A DNA stretch of 64,000 bases from Streptomyces sp. HUAS MG91 (GCF_040529335.1 NZ_CP159534.1:7626001-7690000); one strand, 5' to 3'. Numbered from the stretch's first letter, positions 29,022-38,402 are shown. The notes: generated from the sequence alone by a model not told the origin. Numbers and translations are program-made.

Positions 29022-31397
29022 ATGAGAAGCCGTACGACGAGAACGCGCACGACAGGGTCCAGGACCCGCCGCGCCCTGGGAGCGCTCGGCGCGGCCGTGC
29101 TCCTGGGCACCGGTCTCGCGGCCCCGGCGGCACAGGCCGCCACCGGGAGCACCGGTCGACTGACCGATCTGGTCAACCCGTTCATCGGGACCGAGAACGA
29201 GGGCAACACCTACCCGGGCGCCGCCGTGCCGTTCGGCATGGTGCAGTTCTCACCGGACACCGGGCACAACACCGGGTACGACTACTCGGAGAACCACATC
29301 CGCGGCTTCTCCACCGTGCACCTGTCGGGCGTCGGCTGCGGCCTCGGCGGCGATCTGCCCGTCCTGCCCACGACCGGCGACATCACGTCGACCGACTACG
29401 CGAAGTACGCCGCCGAGTTCAGCCACGACGACGAGAAGGCATCGCCCGGCTACTACAAGGTCGGCCTGAAGACCGGCATCGAGGCCGAGCTGAGCGCCAC
29501 GAAGCGCACCGGTGTGCAGCGCTACACCTTCCCGGACACCGACAAGGCCAACGTCCTCATCAACGCGGGCCAGTCGCTGCACAAGACGGTCCGCACCAAG
29601 GTCGAGATCCTCGACAACCGCACCGTGCGCACCGCCATCACGGGCAGCGGCTTCTGTCAGGACACCAAGCAGTACACCGTCTACACGATCACCCGGTTCG
29701 ACCGGCCGTTCACCGCCTCCGGCACCTGGAAGGGCGACACCGTCACCGCGGGTTCGAAGACCTCGGAAGCGGACGCCGACCGCAACGGCGCCTACGTCCG
29801 CTTCGACACCGCCAAGGACCGCACCGTCGAGGCGACCACCGCGATCTCCTACGTCGACGCGAAGGGCGCCGCGCTCAACCTCCGTACAGAAGGCGGCCGT
29901 TCCTTCGACAAGGTGCGCGGCGCGGCGCAGGCGGCCTGGGAGGACCGGCTCGACGACGTCCGCGTCCAGGGCGGCAGCGACACCCGGCGCCGCACCTTCT
30001 ACTCGTCCCTCTACCGGTCCTTCCTCGCGCCCAACATCGGCAGCGACGCCGACGGCCGCTACACCGGCTGGGACCAGAAGATCCACCACACTGCCGCTTA
30101 CGGGGGTTCCACCTACTACCAGAACTGGTCCCTGTGGGACACCTACCGCACCCAGGCACAGCTCCTGTCGTTGCTCGCGCCGCGCGAGTCGCGGGACATG
30201 GCGCTGTCCGTCATCCAGATCGACAAGGACAGCGGCTGGCTGCCCAAGTGGGGCTACGGCACCGTCGAGACGAACATCATGACCGGCGACCCGGTCACCC
30301 CGTTCCTCACCAACGCCTATGAGCAGGGGCTGCTCAAGGGCCACGAGGAGGACGCGTACCGCGCGCTGAAGAAGAACGCGGACGGGGTGCCGCCGGCCGA
30401 CTCCGCGCCGGTCGGCCGCGAGGCGAACAAGGAGTACCTCGCCGACGGGTTCGCCCCGTACATCAAGGACCGCGCGCACGTGAAGCCCGGCGACTCCGAC
30501 TACGACCACGGCGCCTCCGCCACGCTGGAGTACGCGCTCGCCGACGCCATGCTCGGCCGCATGGCCGGGAAGCTCGGCCACGAGGACGACGCGCGGCGGT
30601 ACGCCCAGCGCGCCCAGAACTACCGCAAGATCTACGACAGTTCGACCGGGTTCTTCCGTGCGCGCGACGCGGCCGGGAACTTCACGGGCCCGGCCGACCC
30701 CGCCCAGAGCGAGGGCTTCCACGAGGGCACGAGCTGGCAGTACCAGTGGCTCGTCCCGCAGGACCTGCCCGGCATGGTCGGCCTGATCGGCGGCACGGAC
30801 GCGGCGAACCAGCGCCTCGACTCGTTCTTCGCCTACGACCAGCTCCTCGCCGACCCGGCGAAGACCGCCCGCGAGGTGTGGGTCAACGGACCGTACGACT
30901 ACTACAACGCCGACAAGTACAACCCGCAGAACGAGCCCGACCTGATCGCGCCCTACACGTACCTGTCGACCGGGCAGCCGTGGAAGACGACGGACGTCGT
31001 GCACGCCGCCCTCACCCTGTTCACCGACGAGCCGACCGGCATGACCGGCAACGACGACCTCGGCACCATGTCCGCGTGGAACGTGCTGTCCTCCATCGGG
31101 ATCTTCCCGGTGCAGCCGGGCACCGACACCTGGGGCCTGTCGACGCCCGTCTTCGAGCGGGTCGACCTCACCCTCGACCGGCGCTACTACCCCAAGGGCC
31201 GGCTCACCGTCCGGGCGCCGGGCACCTCGGACACCGACCGCTACGTCCAGTCCGCGCGGGTCGGCGGCGCCGCGTACGGCAAGACGTACCTGACCACCGC
31301 GGACCTGCGCGGCACGAGCGAGCTGTCGTTCACCGTCGGCCCGCGCCCGTCGTCGTGGGGGACCGGCGCCGACGCGGCGCCGCCCGTGGTGAAGTGA
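29022..31397 (+). CDS. Secreted GH92 alpha-mannosidase
   Basis: 791-aa exported protein. The signal peptide contains several Arg and ends AAQA near residue 38. The GH92 start VNPFIGTENEGNTYPGA is intact, with GCGLGGDLPVLPTTG after it. The barrel has EGTSWQYQW and GNDDLGTMSAWNVLSSIG, the segment bearing the catalytic acid/base and calcium region of GH92. Known members are calcium-dependent exo-alpha-mannosidases, often alpha-1,2-specific, acting on fungal mannan or N-glycans. ATG 29022 follows GAGAGG; a start at 28983 is possible but would include the operator. Last gene of the glycosidase block, closed by a terminator at 31438. Confidence 0.92.
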   Translation: MRSRTTRTRTTGSRTRRALGALGAAVLLGTGLAAPAAQAATGSTGRLTDLVNPFIGTENEGNTYPGAAVPFGMVQFSPDTGHNTGYDYSENHIRGFSTVHLSGVGCGLGGDLPVLPTTGDITSTDYAKYAAEFSHDDEKASPGYYKVGLKTGIEAELSATKRTGVQRYTFPDTDKANVLINAGQSLHKTVRTKVEILDNRTVRTAITGSGFCQDTKQYTVYTITRFDRPFTASGTWKGDTVTAGSKTSEADADRNGAYVRFDTAKDRTVEATTAISYVDAKGAALNLRTEGGRSFDKVRGAAQAAWEDRLDDVRVQGGSDTRRRTFYSSLYRSFLAPNIGSDADGRYTGWDQKIHHTAAYGGSTYYQNWSLWDTYRTQAQLLSLLAPRESRDMALSVIQIDKDSGWLPKWGYGTVETNIMTGDPVTPFLTNAYEQGLLKGHEEDAYRALKKNADGVPPADSAPVGREANKEYLADGFAPYIKDRAHVKPGDSDYDHGASATLEYALADAMLGRMAGKLGHEDDARRYAQRAQNYRKIYDSSTGFFRARDAAGNFTGPADPAQSEGFHEGTSWQYQWLVPQDLPGMVGLIGGTDAANQRLDSFFAYDQLLADPAKTAREVWVNGPYDYYNADKYNPQNEPDLIAPYTYLSTGQPWKTTDVVHAALTLFTDEPTGMTGNDDLGTMSAWNVLSSIGIFPVQPGTDTWGLSTPVFERVDLTLDRRYYPKGRLTVRAPGTSDTDRYVQSARVGGAAYGKTYLTTADLRGTSELSFTVGPRPSSWGTGADAAPPVVK

Positions 31398-31437
31398 CGT
31401 AGGAGACACCGCCCGGACCGGGCGCGGACGTCACACG

Positions 31438-31477
31438 AGACCCGCCATGCGCAGCGGTACACGCGCGTGGCGGGTCT
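31438..31477 (+). terminator. Terminator after GH92
   Basis: AGACCCGCCA pairs perfectly with TGGCGGGTCT across a 20-base loop that has its own GCGC pairing, followed by TAATCTGTTG. It lies 41 bases after the GH92 stop and closes the glycosidase unit. The remainder of 31478-31588 is AT-richer and should hold the promoter of the next gene. Confidence 0.7.
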
Positions 31478-31588
31478 TAATCTGTTGTTAACTGTGCGTG
31501 CCTAGATCGTACTTGACCGTAATCGACTGTGGGTTGTTGACTTCGTCTCCTCGTTCCCCGTCCCCCGTTGTCGACGCGAGAGCACTCC

Positions 31589-32950
31589 ATGACTGCGAAG
31601 AGCCCGGACCTGCTCGCCCCCCTCGACCTAGCCTTCTGGAACATCGAGACCGCCGAGCACCCCATGCACCTGGGCGCCCTGGGGGTGTTCGAGGCCGACG
31701 CGCCGGGCGCCGCCCAGCACGCCGCGGAACTGCTCGCCGCCCGCGCGCCCGCCGTGCCCGGCCTGCGCATGCGGATCGCCGGGGTGCTCGTCCCGGTCGG
31801 CGGCGCGGCCCGGGTGCCCGTCGCCGACTTCGACCCGCTGTACCACGTCCGGATCACCGAGCCGGTCACCGACTTCCACGCCGCCGCGGGCGCCCTCATG
31901 GAGCGTCCGCTGGACCGTCGCCGGCCGCCCTGGGAGGCGCACGTGCTGCCGGCGGCCGACGGCCGCTCCTTCGCCGTGCTGTTCAAGTTCCACCACGCCC
32001 TGGCCGACGGGCTGCGCGCGCTCACGCTCGCCGCCGCCGTCCTCGACCCCGTCGACCTGCCCGCCGCCCGCACCCCGGAGCCCGCCCCGCGCCGCGGTCT
32101 GCGCCTGCCGTTCCCGGGCCTGCGCGACATCACCCTCGGCGATCTCGACCCGCGCCGCTATCCGGGGCACGTCCGCGCCGTGGCCGGCGCCACCACGCAG
32201 GCCGTCTCCATCGGCGCCTCCGTGGCCAGGGCCACCTGGGGCGTGCGGACCTCGCCCGCGCTCTCCGCCGAGCCCACCGGCACCCGCCGCACCGCGGGCG
32301 TCGTGCTCGACCTCGACGACGTCCACCGGATCCGCAAGACCGTCGGCGGCACCGTCAACGACGTGCTGATCGCGGTCGTCGCCGGAGCCGTCCGGCGCTG
32401 GCTCGACGACCGCGGAGACGGCAGCGAGGGCGTCGAGCCGCGCGCCCTCATCCCCGTCTCGCGCCGCCGCCCGCGCACCGCCCACCCGCAGGGCAACCGG
32501 CTCTCCGGCTACCTGGTGCGGCTGCCCGTCGCCGAGCGCGACCCGCTGGAGCGCCTGCGGGCGGTGCGCTTGGCGATGGACCGGCACAAGGACCGCGGCC
32601 CGCACCGCGGCGCCGGAGCCGTCGCCCTGCTCGCCGACCACGTGCCGCCGCTCGGCCATCGGCTCGGCGGCGCGCTCGTCGGCCGGAACGCCCGGCTGCT
32701 GTTCGACCTCATGGTCACCAGCGTCCCGCTGCCCAGCCTCGGCCTGACCCTCGGCGGCTGCCCGCTGACCGCGGTCTTCCCGCTGGCCCCGCTCGCCCAG
32801 GGCCAGTCGCTCGCCGTCGCCCTGTCGACGTACCGCGGCCAGGTCCACTTCGGCCTGGTGGCCGACGCCGAGGCGGTGCCCGACCTGGAGACGCTGGCCC
32901 GCGCGACGCGCGACGAGCTGACGGAACTGCTCGCCGTCTGCACGCCGTAG
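31589..32950 (+). CDS. WS/DGAT-like acyltransferase
   Basis: 453-aa protein of the wax ester synthase/diacylglycerol acyltransferase family, which makes storage triacylglycerol or wax esters from acyl-CoA at the inner membrane. The active-site HHxxxDG motif appears as FHHALADGLRAL (about residues 137-148), and VGGTVNDVLIAVVAGAVRRW (about 252-271) is the second conserved block. The N-terminal AFWNIETAEHPMHLGAL is also typical. Start ATG 31589 has a weak ribosome site. Monocistronic, ending convergent with the ProC-like gene 14 bases away. Confidence 0.85.
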   Translation: MTAKSPDLLAPLDLAFWNIETAEHPMHLGALGVFEADAPGAAQHAAELLAARAPAVPGLRMRIAGVLVPVGGAARVPVADFDPLYHVRITEPVTDFHAAAGALMERPLDRRRPPWEAHVLPAADGRSFAVLFKFHHALADGLRALTLAAAVLDPVDLPAARTPEPAPRRGLRLPFPGLRDITLGDLDPRRYPGHVRAVAGATTQAVSIGASVARATWGVRTSPALSAEPTGTRRTAGVVLDLDDVHRIRKTVGGTVNDVLIAVVAGAVRRWLDDRGDGSEGVEPRALIPVSRRRPRTAHPQGNRLSGYLVRLPVAERDPLERLRAVRLAMDRHKDRGPHRGAGAVALLADHVPPLGHRLGGALVGRNARLLFDLMVTSVPLPSLGLTLGGCPLTAVFPLAPLAQGQSLAVALSTYRGQVHFGLVADAEAVPDLETLARATRDELTELLAVCTP

Positions 32951-32964
32951 AGGCGCCCAGGGGG

Positions 32965-33768
32965 TCAGCTGGGGTCGGTGCCCGGTCTGCCGAGATCCTT
33001 CAGCAGACCGTCGAGCGCCCGTGTCAGGGCCTCGGCGTTGTCCGGGGTGAACCAGGTGGTGCGGATGCGTTCGTTCGTACCCCGCGGGGTCTCGTGGTCG
33101 CCCGCGAGCCGCTGGACCGAGCGCGTGTCGTCACCCAGCGAGCGGCCGACGGCCTGGAACAGGCCCCGGACGTACCGGTCGGCGTCCTCCGGCGCCACCC
33201 CCTGCCGTGCGGCCCACGCGGTGAGCGTCGCCAGGTACCAGTAGTGCGTGGTCAGGGTGGACGTCAGCGTCTGGAAGACGTCGAGCGTCGCCTCGTCCGG
33301 GACGGGCAGAGCCCCGCCGAGGCGGTCGAAGAGGGCGTCGACGCCGGGGTGCTCCGGGCAGGTCACGGTGACGGCGGCGCGCTCGCGCACGGCGGGCAGC
33401 GGGATCGCGCGCACCACGGGCACCGCTGTGCGGAGCAGCCCGCGCACCTCGTCGACGCCGACGCCCGCCATCACGCTGACGACGACCCTGCCCCCGGTGT
33501 CCCCGCCCGGTCCGCCGACCCGCAGCCCCGCGAGGGCCTCGGCCCGGTCCTGCGGGCGGACCGCGATGATCAGCGTCGAGGCGCGGTCCGCGACCTCCTG
33601 GTTGTCGGCACAGACCCGCACGGTCGCGAAGCGCCCCGACAGCTCGGCGGCCGTCCGCGCGCCGCGGGGCGAGAGGAACACGTCCGGCGGGTTCTCGACG
33701 CCTTCGCACAGGCCGGTCACGAGGGCCCGGCCGAGCTCGCCCACGCCGATGATGCCTATCCGTTCCAC
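32965..33768 (-). CDS. Pyrroline-5-carboxylate reductase family protein
   Basis: 267-aa NAD(P)-dependent reductase-like protein. It starts VERIGIIGVGELGRALVTG, the Rossmann nucleotide loop, and follows ProC architecture with VSVMAGVGVDEVRGLL and the C-terminal dimer domain. The ProC substrate loop motif is only partly kept (VFQTLTSTLTTHYW in place of the usual GSGPAY region), so proline synthesis is doubtful and an imine- or ketoacid-reductase role is possible. GTG 33768 is supported by AAGGAG 10 bases upstream. Confidence 0.72.
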   Translation of the reverse strand: MERIGIIGVGELGRALVTGLCEGVENPPDVFLSPRGARTAAELSGRFATVRVCADNQEVADRASTLIIAVRPQDRAEALAGLRVGGPGGDTGGRVVVSVMAGVGVDEVRGLLRTAVPVVRAIPLPAVRERAAVTVTCPEHPGVDALFDRLGGALPVPDEATLDVFQTLTSTLTTHYWYLATLTAWAARQGVAPEDADRYVRGLFQAVGRSLGDDTRSVQRLAGDHETPRGTNERIRTTWFTPDNAEALTRALDGLLKDLGRPGTDPS

Positions 33769-33971
33769 GGGGAGTCCTCTCCTTGCGTCGTCCACGGCGG
33801 CGCGCGGCCGGGCCCGCCCCGCGGTCCCGCCCGCGGAGTGACAACGGCCACTCGCCGGGGACCGCGACCGTACCGGGTTTGGAGACAGGCCCCGCCGCTC
33901 CGTAAAATTCGGCCTTTGTGAGCGAGCGCGGTTCGGGCGCGACGCGGACGACCCAAGGAACGGCAGCGGCG

Positions 33972-35471
33972 ATGACGGTGACAGAGAACCATGAGGCCCC
34001 GGGGGCCGACGACGAGATCGCGTACGGTCCCGGCATCGACCCCGAGCGCCTTGCCGTCTGCCTCTCGGTCCTGGCGGAGCTCGACGGGATCGACGTCGAC
34101 CACCCCGATGCGATCACCGTCCGGCGCGCCACCGCCGGCATCTACCGCACCGTGAAGCAGCGCCGCCGCCAGGAGCGCCGCGCCGCCAAGACCGCCCACG
34201 ACAAGGCCGTCACCGAGGCGACCGCGACCGGCTCCGCGCAGCGCATCGACGACGAGACCGAGGGCATCCTGCCGTCGTCCGTCACCGAGGCGGGCAGGAT
34301 CGCGGGGATACTCCAGCGCCCGCGCTCCTGCTACACCTGCAAGACCCGGTACGTGGAAGTCGACTACTTCTACCACCAGCTCTGCGCCGACTGCGCCCGG
34401 CTCAACCGCGAGAAGCGCGACGTCCGCGCCGATCTGTCCGGCAAGCGCGCGCTGCTCACCGGCGGCCGCGCCAAGATCGGCATGTACATCGCGCTGCGGC
34501 TGCTGCGCGACGGGGCGCACACCACCATCACGACCCGCTTCCCCAAGGACGCCATCCGCCGCTTCACGGCGATGGAGGACTCGGGCGACTGGATCCACCG
34601 CCTGGAGGTCGTCGGCATCGACCTGCGCGACCCCGCGCAGGCCGTCTCGCTGGCCGACCGGGTCGCCGAGGCCGGCCCGCTCGACATCCTGATCAACAAC
34701 GCGACGCAGACCGTGCGCCGCCTCCCGTCCGCGTACGCCGCCCTGGTCGACGGCGAGAGCGCGCCGCTGCCCGCCGGTGAGCTGCCCCCGTACTCCGTCA
34801 TCGGCGCGTTCAACTCGGGCGCCGTCGACGGCATCGCCGCGCTGCCCATCGGCGCCGGCGGCATGGACGCGCAGAAGGTCGCCGACCTGGCGCTCGTCGC
34901 GGGCAACGCCAGCGTGGAGCGGCATCTCGACGGCACCGCCATCGACGCCGGCGGCCTGGTGCCCGACGTCGTCGACAGCAACACCTGGGTGCAGAGCATC
35001 GAGCAGATCTCCCCGGTCGAGCTGCTCGAGACCCAGCTGTGCAACTACACCGCGCCGTTCATCCTCATCAGCAAGCTCCGCGCCTCCATGGCCGAGGCCG
35101 CGAAGAACGCGAAGAGCGGCCGCTCCTACGTCGTCAACGTCTCGGCGATGGAGGGCGTCTTCGGCCGCGGCTACAAGGGCGCGGGCCACCCGAACACCAA
35201 CGCGGCGAAGGCCGCGATGAACATGGTGACGCGCACCAGCGCCCAGGAGATGTTCGAGACCGACGGCATCCTCATGACGTCCGTCGACACCGGCTGGATC
35301 ACCGACGAGCGCCCGCACTACGACAAGCTGCGCCTCGCCGAGGAGGGCTTCCACGCCCCGCTCGACCTGGTCGACGGAGCCGCCCGCGTCTACGACCCGG
35401 TGGTGCGCGGCGAGGCCGGCGACGACGTGTACGGCGTCTTCCTGAAGGACTACGCGCCCGGGAAGTGGTGA
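33972..35471 (+). CDS. Short-chain dehydrogenase with N-terminal zinc-ribbon extension
   Basis: 499-aa protein. About 160 residues precede the dehydrogenase fold and include a charged helix (VKQRRRQERRAAKTA, about residues 57-71) and a four-cysteine zinc ribbon, CYTCKTRY...LCADC (about 119-142). The SDR part starts KRALLTGGRAKIGMYIAL (about 161-178), with LINNATQT as the NNAG-like motif and an expected active-site lysine in PNTNAAKAA. The usual catalytic Tyr is hard to place, replaced by GAGHPNTNAAK. A large insertion splits the fold at about 250-350. Standalone gene. ATG 33972 is chosen; GTG 33918 is an alternative. Substrate unknown. Confidence 0.75.
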   Translation: MTVTENHEAPGADDEIAYGPGIDPERLAVCLSVLAELDGIDVDHPDAITVRRATAGIYRTVKQRRRQERRAAKTAHDKAVTEATATGSAQRIDDETEGILPSSVTEAGRIAGILQRPRSCYTCKTRYVEVDYFYHQLCADCARLNREKRDVRADLSGKRALLTGGRAKIGMYIALRLLRDGAHTTITTRFPKDAIRRFTAMEDSGDWIHRLEVVGIDLRDPAQAVSLADRVAEAGPLDILINNATQTVRRLPSAYAALVDGESAPLPAGELPPYSVIGAFNSGAVDGIAALPIGAGGMDAQKVADLALVAGNASVERHLDGTAIDAGGLVPDVVDSNTWVQSIEQISPVELLETQLCNYTAPFILISKLRASMAEAAKNAKSGRSYVVNVSAMEGVFGRGYKGAGHPNTNAAKAAMNMVTRTSAQEMFETDGILMTSVDTGWITDERPHYDKLRLAEEGFHAPLDLVDGAARVYDPVVRGEAGDDVYGVFLKDYAPGKW

Positions 35472-35561
35472 CGCGGCCGGCGCCGTCCCCGCGAGGGTGA
35501 CGACCCGTCAGGCGTGTGGTGGCCGTCGATGGTCGAGGGGAGAGGGCCGGGGCCCGCCGCG

Positions 35562-36137
35562 TCAGACGGCGCGCAGATGCGCGGGCTCCCGGTGCTGCTC
35601 CGCCACCAGGGTCAGCAGCGGGCGCCAGTCCTCCAGCACGCCCGCGTCCAGGCCGACCACCTTGCCCGCGTCGTCCGCCTGACGCAGCTCCACGGCGTCC
35701 GCCCCGTGCGGATCCGCCTCGAACGCCGCCACCTCGGCCGGTGTCATGGGGCCGCCCTGCGCGTCCAGCGTCAGCGCGCTTTGCGCCGACAGGGCACGGG
35801 ACGGCTCGACCGCGGCCAGATACCGCTTGGCCGGGACATGAAGGCGTATCAGGTGCGCGACCCGGGCACCCAGCAGCCCGCGCACCGCGTCCGCCGCGGT
35901 CTCCGCGTGGCCCGCGTCGTCACCGGGGCGCAGCAGATGCCCCAGGTCGTGGACCAGGCCCGCCACCTGCAACTCCTTGTCGCTGGGATGGGAGCGGCGC
36001 AGCAGCGCCGCCGTCTGCAGGGCGTGGTCGTGCAGATCGACGGGATCGCCGCTGCGGTCGGGGGTGTCCCACGCGTCCCGGCAGGCGTGCAGCGCGGCCA
36101 TCAGCTCGTCGACGGTGCGCAGAATGACCCGGTCCAT
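35562..36137 (-). CDS. HD-domain protein (phosphohydrolase / PhnZ-like)
   Basis: 191-aa all-helical protein with the HD metal motif: HDHALQTAALL (about residue 36), then VHDLGHLL (about 63-70), then a later conserved HAETAADAV and LIRLHVPAKRYL with histidines (about 76-110). The layout resembles HD proteins of the inositol oxygenase/PhnZ group, diiron oxygenases that cleave phosphonates or inositol, but no phosphonate genes are near. GGAGGAG precedes ATG 36137. Convergent with the zinc-ribbon SDR. Confidence 0.72.
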   Translation of the reverse strand: MDRVILRTVDELMAALHACRDAWDTPDRSGDPVDLHDHALQTAALLRRSHPSDKELQVAGLVHDLGHLLRPGDDAGHAETAADAVRGLLGARVAHLIRLHVPAKRYLAAVEPSRALSAQSALTLDAQGGPMTPAEVAAFEADPHGADAVELRQADDAGKVVGLDAGVLEDWRPLLTLVAEQHREPAHLRAV

Positions 36138-36329
36138 GGATGACTCCTCCCGAAGATCTTGCGAGGCCTGTCCGGAAGCAGACCATGCGGACCTGACCGA
36201 CCGGTCAACGGGACGTTAACGCCCGCGCACGGTCCGGCGCGGCGCCGCCCGGCGGCCCAGCAGGGCACGCCCGCACGGGTGTTGTGCGTCGCGGACGGCG
36301 CACCGGCGCCGGTGAGGCAGAATTGGCGC

Positions 36330-36683
36330 GTGCCCCGCCTCGCCGTCCCCGCGCTCCTGGTGACCCTCCTGGTCGCCGTGCTGGGCTGCGCCCAGGGCAC
36401 CGGCGGCGGGCCGACGGCGTACGCGCCGGTGACGGCGGCGGCCGAGCGGGCCGTCCCGGACACTCCGGGCTGCGCCCCCGAACAGCAGCACGCCCCCGAC
36501 GGCCGCCAGGGTGTGCCCTCGCGCGGCACGTCCGCGCACGAACTGCTCGCCCCGCTCGCACACGAACACGGGAGCGGGCCGACGGCCGTCCTCGAAGGCA
36601 TCGCGCCCACCGTCCCCGCGGGCCGCGGCCCGCCCCGCCTCGACCCCCCGTCACCGGTCGAACTCTCCGTCCTGCGCGTGTAG
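36330..36683 (+). CDS. Small predicted lipoprotein
   Basis: 117-aa protein starting at GTG 36330. The signal VPRLAVPALLVTLLVAV is followed by the lipobox VLGC (Cys 20), then a hydrophilic Pro/His-rich chain without a recognised domain. It stands 60 bases before the DsbA-like gene and may be part of the same redox set, though a small 7-bp hairpin (36686-36706) lies between them. Function unknown; the call rests on lipobox and coding-like codon use. Confidence 0.6.
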   Translation: MPRLAVPALLVTLLVAVLGCAQGTGGGPTAYAPVTAAAERAVPDTPGCAPEQQHAPDGRQGVPSRGTSAHELLAPLAHEHGSGPTAVLEGIAPTVPAGRGPPRLDPPSPVELSVLRV

Positions 36684-36743
36684 CAGACACGGTTCCTCCC
36701 CGTGTCCGCTCCCCACCCCCTTTCACGCAAGGACGACTTCGGC

Positions 36744-37493
36744 ATGCCGAAAAACCCCGACACCACCACCTCTTCCAAGAGCTCTTCGAAGGCCCGCCCC
36801 CTCGCTCTCGTCGCCGCCGTCGCGGTGGCCGCGGCCCTGCTGGGCACGGTCTCGTACACCGCGACCCGCCCCGAACCCCGCACGGACAGTTCCCGGCAGG
36901 AGACCGCCGCGGGACAGCAGCCCGACGACGCCACGGCACACCTGGCGAAGCTCGCCCGGCGCGACGCCGACGACCGTCTCGCCCAGGGCAGGGCCGACGC
37001 GCCCGTCGTCCTCATCGAGTACGCCGACTTCAAGTGCGGCTACTGCGGGAAGTTCGCCCGCGACACCGAACCCGGCCTCGTGAAGAAGTACGTCGACGAG
37101 GGCGTCCTGCGCATCGAATGGCGCAACTTCCCGATCTTCGGCGCCGAGTCCGAGGCCGCCGCGCGCGCCGCCTGGGCCGCCGGACAGCAGGGCCGCTTCT
37201 GGGAGTTCCACCGCGCGGCCTACGCCGAGGGCGTCAAGGAGCGGGGCTTCGCCGCCGGCCGGCTCGACGCGCTCGCCCGCGAGGCAGGCGTCGACGACCT
37301 CGACCGGTTCCGCACCGACCGCGACAGCGCAGCGGCCCGCGCGGCCGTGAAGAAGGACCAGAGCGAGGCCTACGCGCTGGGCGCCACCTCGACCCCGTCC
37401 TTCCTCGTCAACGGGCAGCCCATCGCCGGGGCCCAGCCCGATGCCGCGTTCGAGCAGGTCATCGAGGCGGCGAAGGCGCGGGCCGCCCGGTGA
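36744..37493 (+). CDS. DsbA-family thiol-disulfide oxidoreductase, membrane-anchored
   Basis: 249-aa protein with an N-terminal anchor (about residues 19-38) and an extracytoplasmic thioredoxin-fold domain with helical insertion. The redox motif is C98-G-Y-C101 in ADFKCGYCGKF and the cis-Pro loop is TSTPSFLVNG. It resembles the DsbA/BdbD proteins of actinobacteria that oxidise or shuffle thiols in exported proteins. ATG 36744 is used, since the upstream GTG would lie within a hairpin. It overlaps the next gene (GTGA), which encodes the electron-relay membrane protein. Confidence 0.9.
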   Translation: MPKNPDTTTSSKSSSKARPLALVAAVAVAAALLGTVSYTATRPEPRTDSSRQETAAGQQPDDATAHLAKLARRDADDRLAQGRADAPVVLIEYADFKCGYCGKFARDTEPGLVKKYVDEGVLRIEWRNFPIFGAESEAAARAAWAAGQQGRFWEFHRAAYAEGVKERGFAAGRLDALAREAGVDDLDRFRTDRDSAAARAAVKKDQSEAYALGATSTPSFLVNGQPIAGAQPDAAFEQVIEAAKARAAR

Positions 37494-38362
37494 GCGACAT
37501 CGGCTACCTCGCGGCGTTCCTCGGCGGGCTGCTCGCCCTGCTCAGCCCGTGCAGCGCGCTGCTGCTGCCCGCCTTCTTCGCCTACTCCATCGACAGCCCC
37601 ACCCGCCTCGTCGCCCGCACCGGCATCTTCTATCTCGGGCTCGCCACCACCCTCGTACCGCTGGGGGCCGCGGGCTCGTACGCGGGACGGTTCTTCTACG
37701 GCAACCGGGACCTGCTCGTCGCGGCCGGCGGCTGGCTGATCATCGCGCTCGGGGTGCTCCAGATCGCCGGGCGCGGCTTCGCCTCACGGCGGATGAGCGA
37801 GCTGTCCGGCCGCATCCGCCCGACCGGAGCGCTGTCCACGTACGCGCTCGGCGCCGTCTACGGCCTCGCCGGATTCTGCGCGGGCCCGATCCTCGGCAGC
37901 GTCCTGACCGTGGCCGCGCTCGGCGGACACCCCGTGTACGGCGGACTCCTGCTCGCCGTCTACGCGCTCGGCATGGCGGTACCGCTGTTCCTGCTGGCGC
38001 TGCTGTGGCAGCGCTGGGACCTGGGGCGGCGGCGCCTGCTGCGCGGGCGGCCGGTGCGCCTCGGCCGCTTCGAGACGCACAGCACGACCCTCGCCTCGGG
38101 GCTGTTCTTCATCGTCCTCGGCACGCTCTTCCTCGTCTTCGACGGGACGACCGCGCTGCCCGGACTGCTCGACGTGGACGGCTCGTTCGCCGCGGAGCAG
38201 TGGGCGCGCGACGTCGGCTCCCACGTCCCCGACGGGGTGCTGCTCGCGGCCGTCGTCGCCCTGGTGGGGATCGTCCTCGTCGTACGGGCCTGGGGCCGGG
38301 GCCGGCCGCGCGCGGTGCCGGACGAGAAGCCGGTGCGTCCCGCGGATCCCGCGGGGAACTGA
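37490..38362 (+). CDS. CcdA/DsbD-family membrane electron carrier
   Basis: 290-aa polytopic protein of the cytochrome c biogenesis transmembrane (CcdA) family. It has two Cys in the expected helices: GLLALLSPCSALLLPAF (Cys about residue 21) and YGLAGFCAGPILGS (Cys about residue 129). The family passes electrons from cytoplasmic thioredoxin across the membrane to thiol proteins outside. Coupled to the DsbA-like gene by the GTGA overlap, so the pair is probably a functional unit. C-terminal tail is short and charged. Confidence 0.88.
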   Translation: MSDIGYLAAFLGGLLALLSPCSALLLPAFFAYSIDSPTRLVARTGIFYLGLATTLVPLGAAGSYAGRFFYGNRDLLVAAGGWLIIALGVLQIAGRGFASRRMSELSGRIRPTGALSTYALGAVYGLAGFCAGPILGSVLTVAALGGHPVYGGLLLAVYALGMAVPLFLLALLWQRWDLGRRRLLRGRPVRLGRFETHSTTLASGLFFIVLGTLFLVFDGTTALPGLLDVDGSFAAEQWARDVGSHVPDGVLLAAVVALVGIVLVVRAWGRGRPRAVPDEKPVRPADPAGN

Positions 38363-38402
38363 ACAACCGGTCCGTCCCGCGCGTATCTTCCCGTGTCACC
38401 AA

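Noticed and set aside
36186..36225. GACCGGTC palindrome and GTCAAC/GTTAAC pair upstream of the small lipoprotein gene
   Set aside because: Short and imperfect; no regulator gene nearby to link them to, so not called as an operator.
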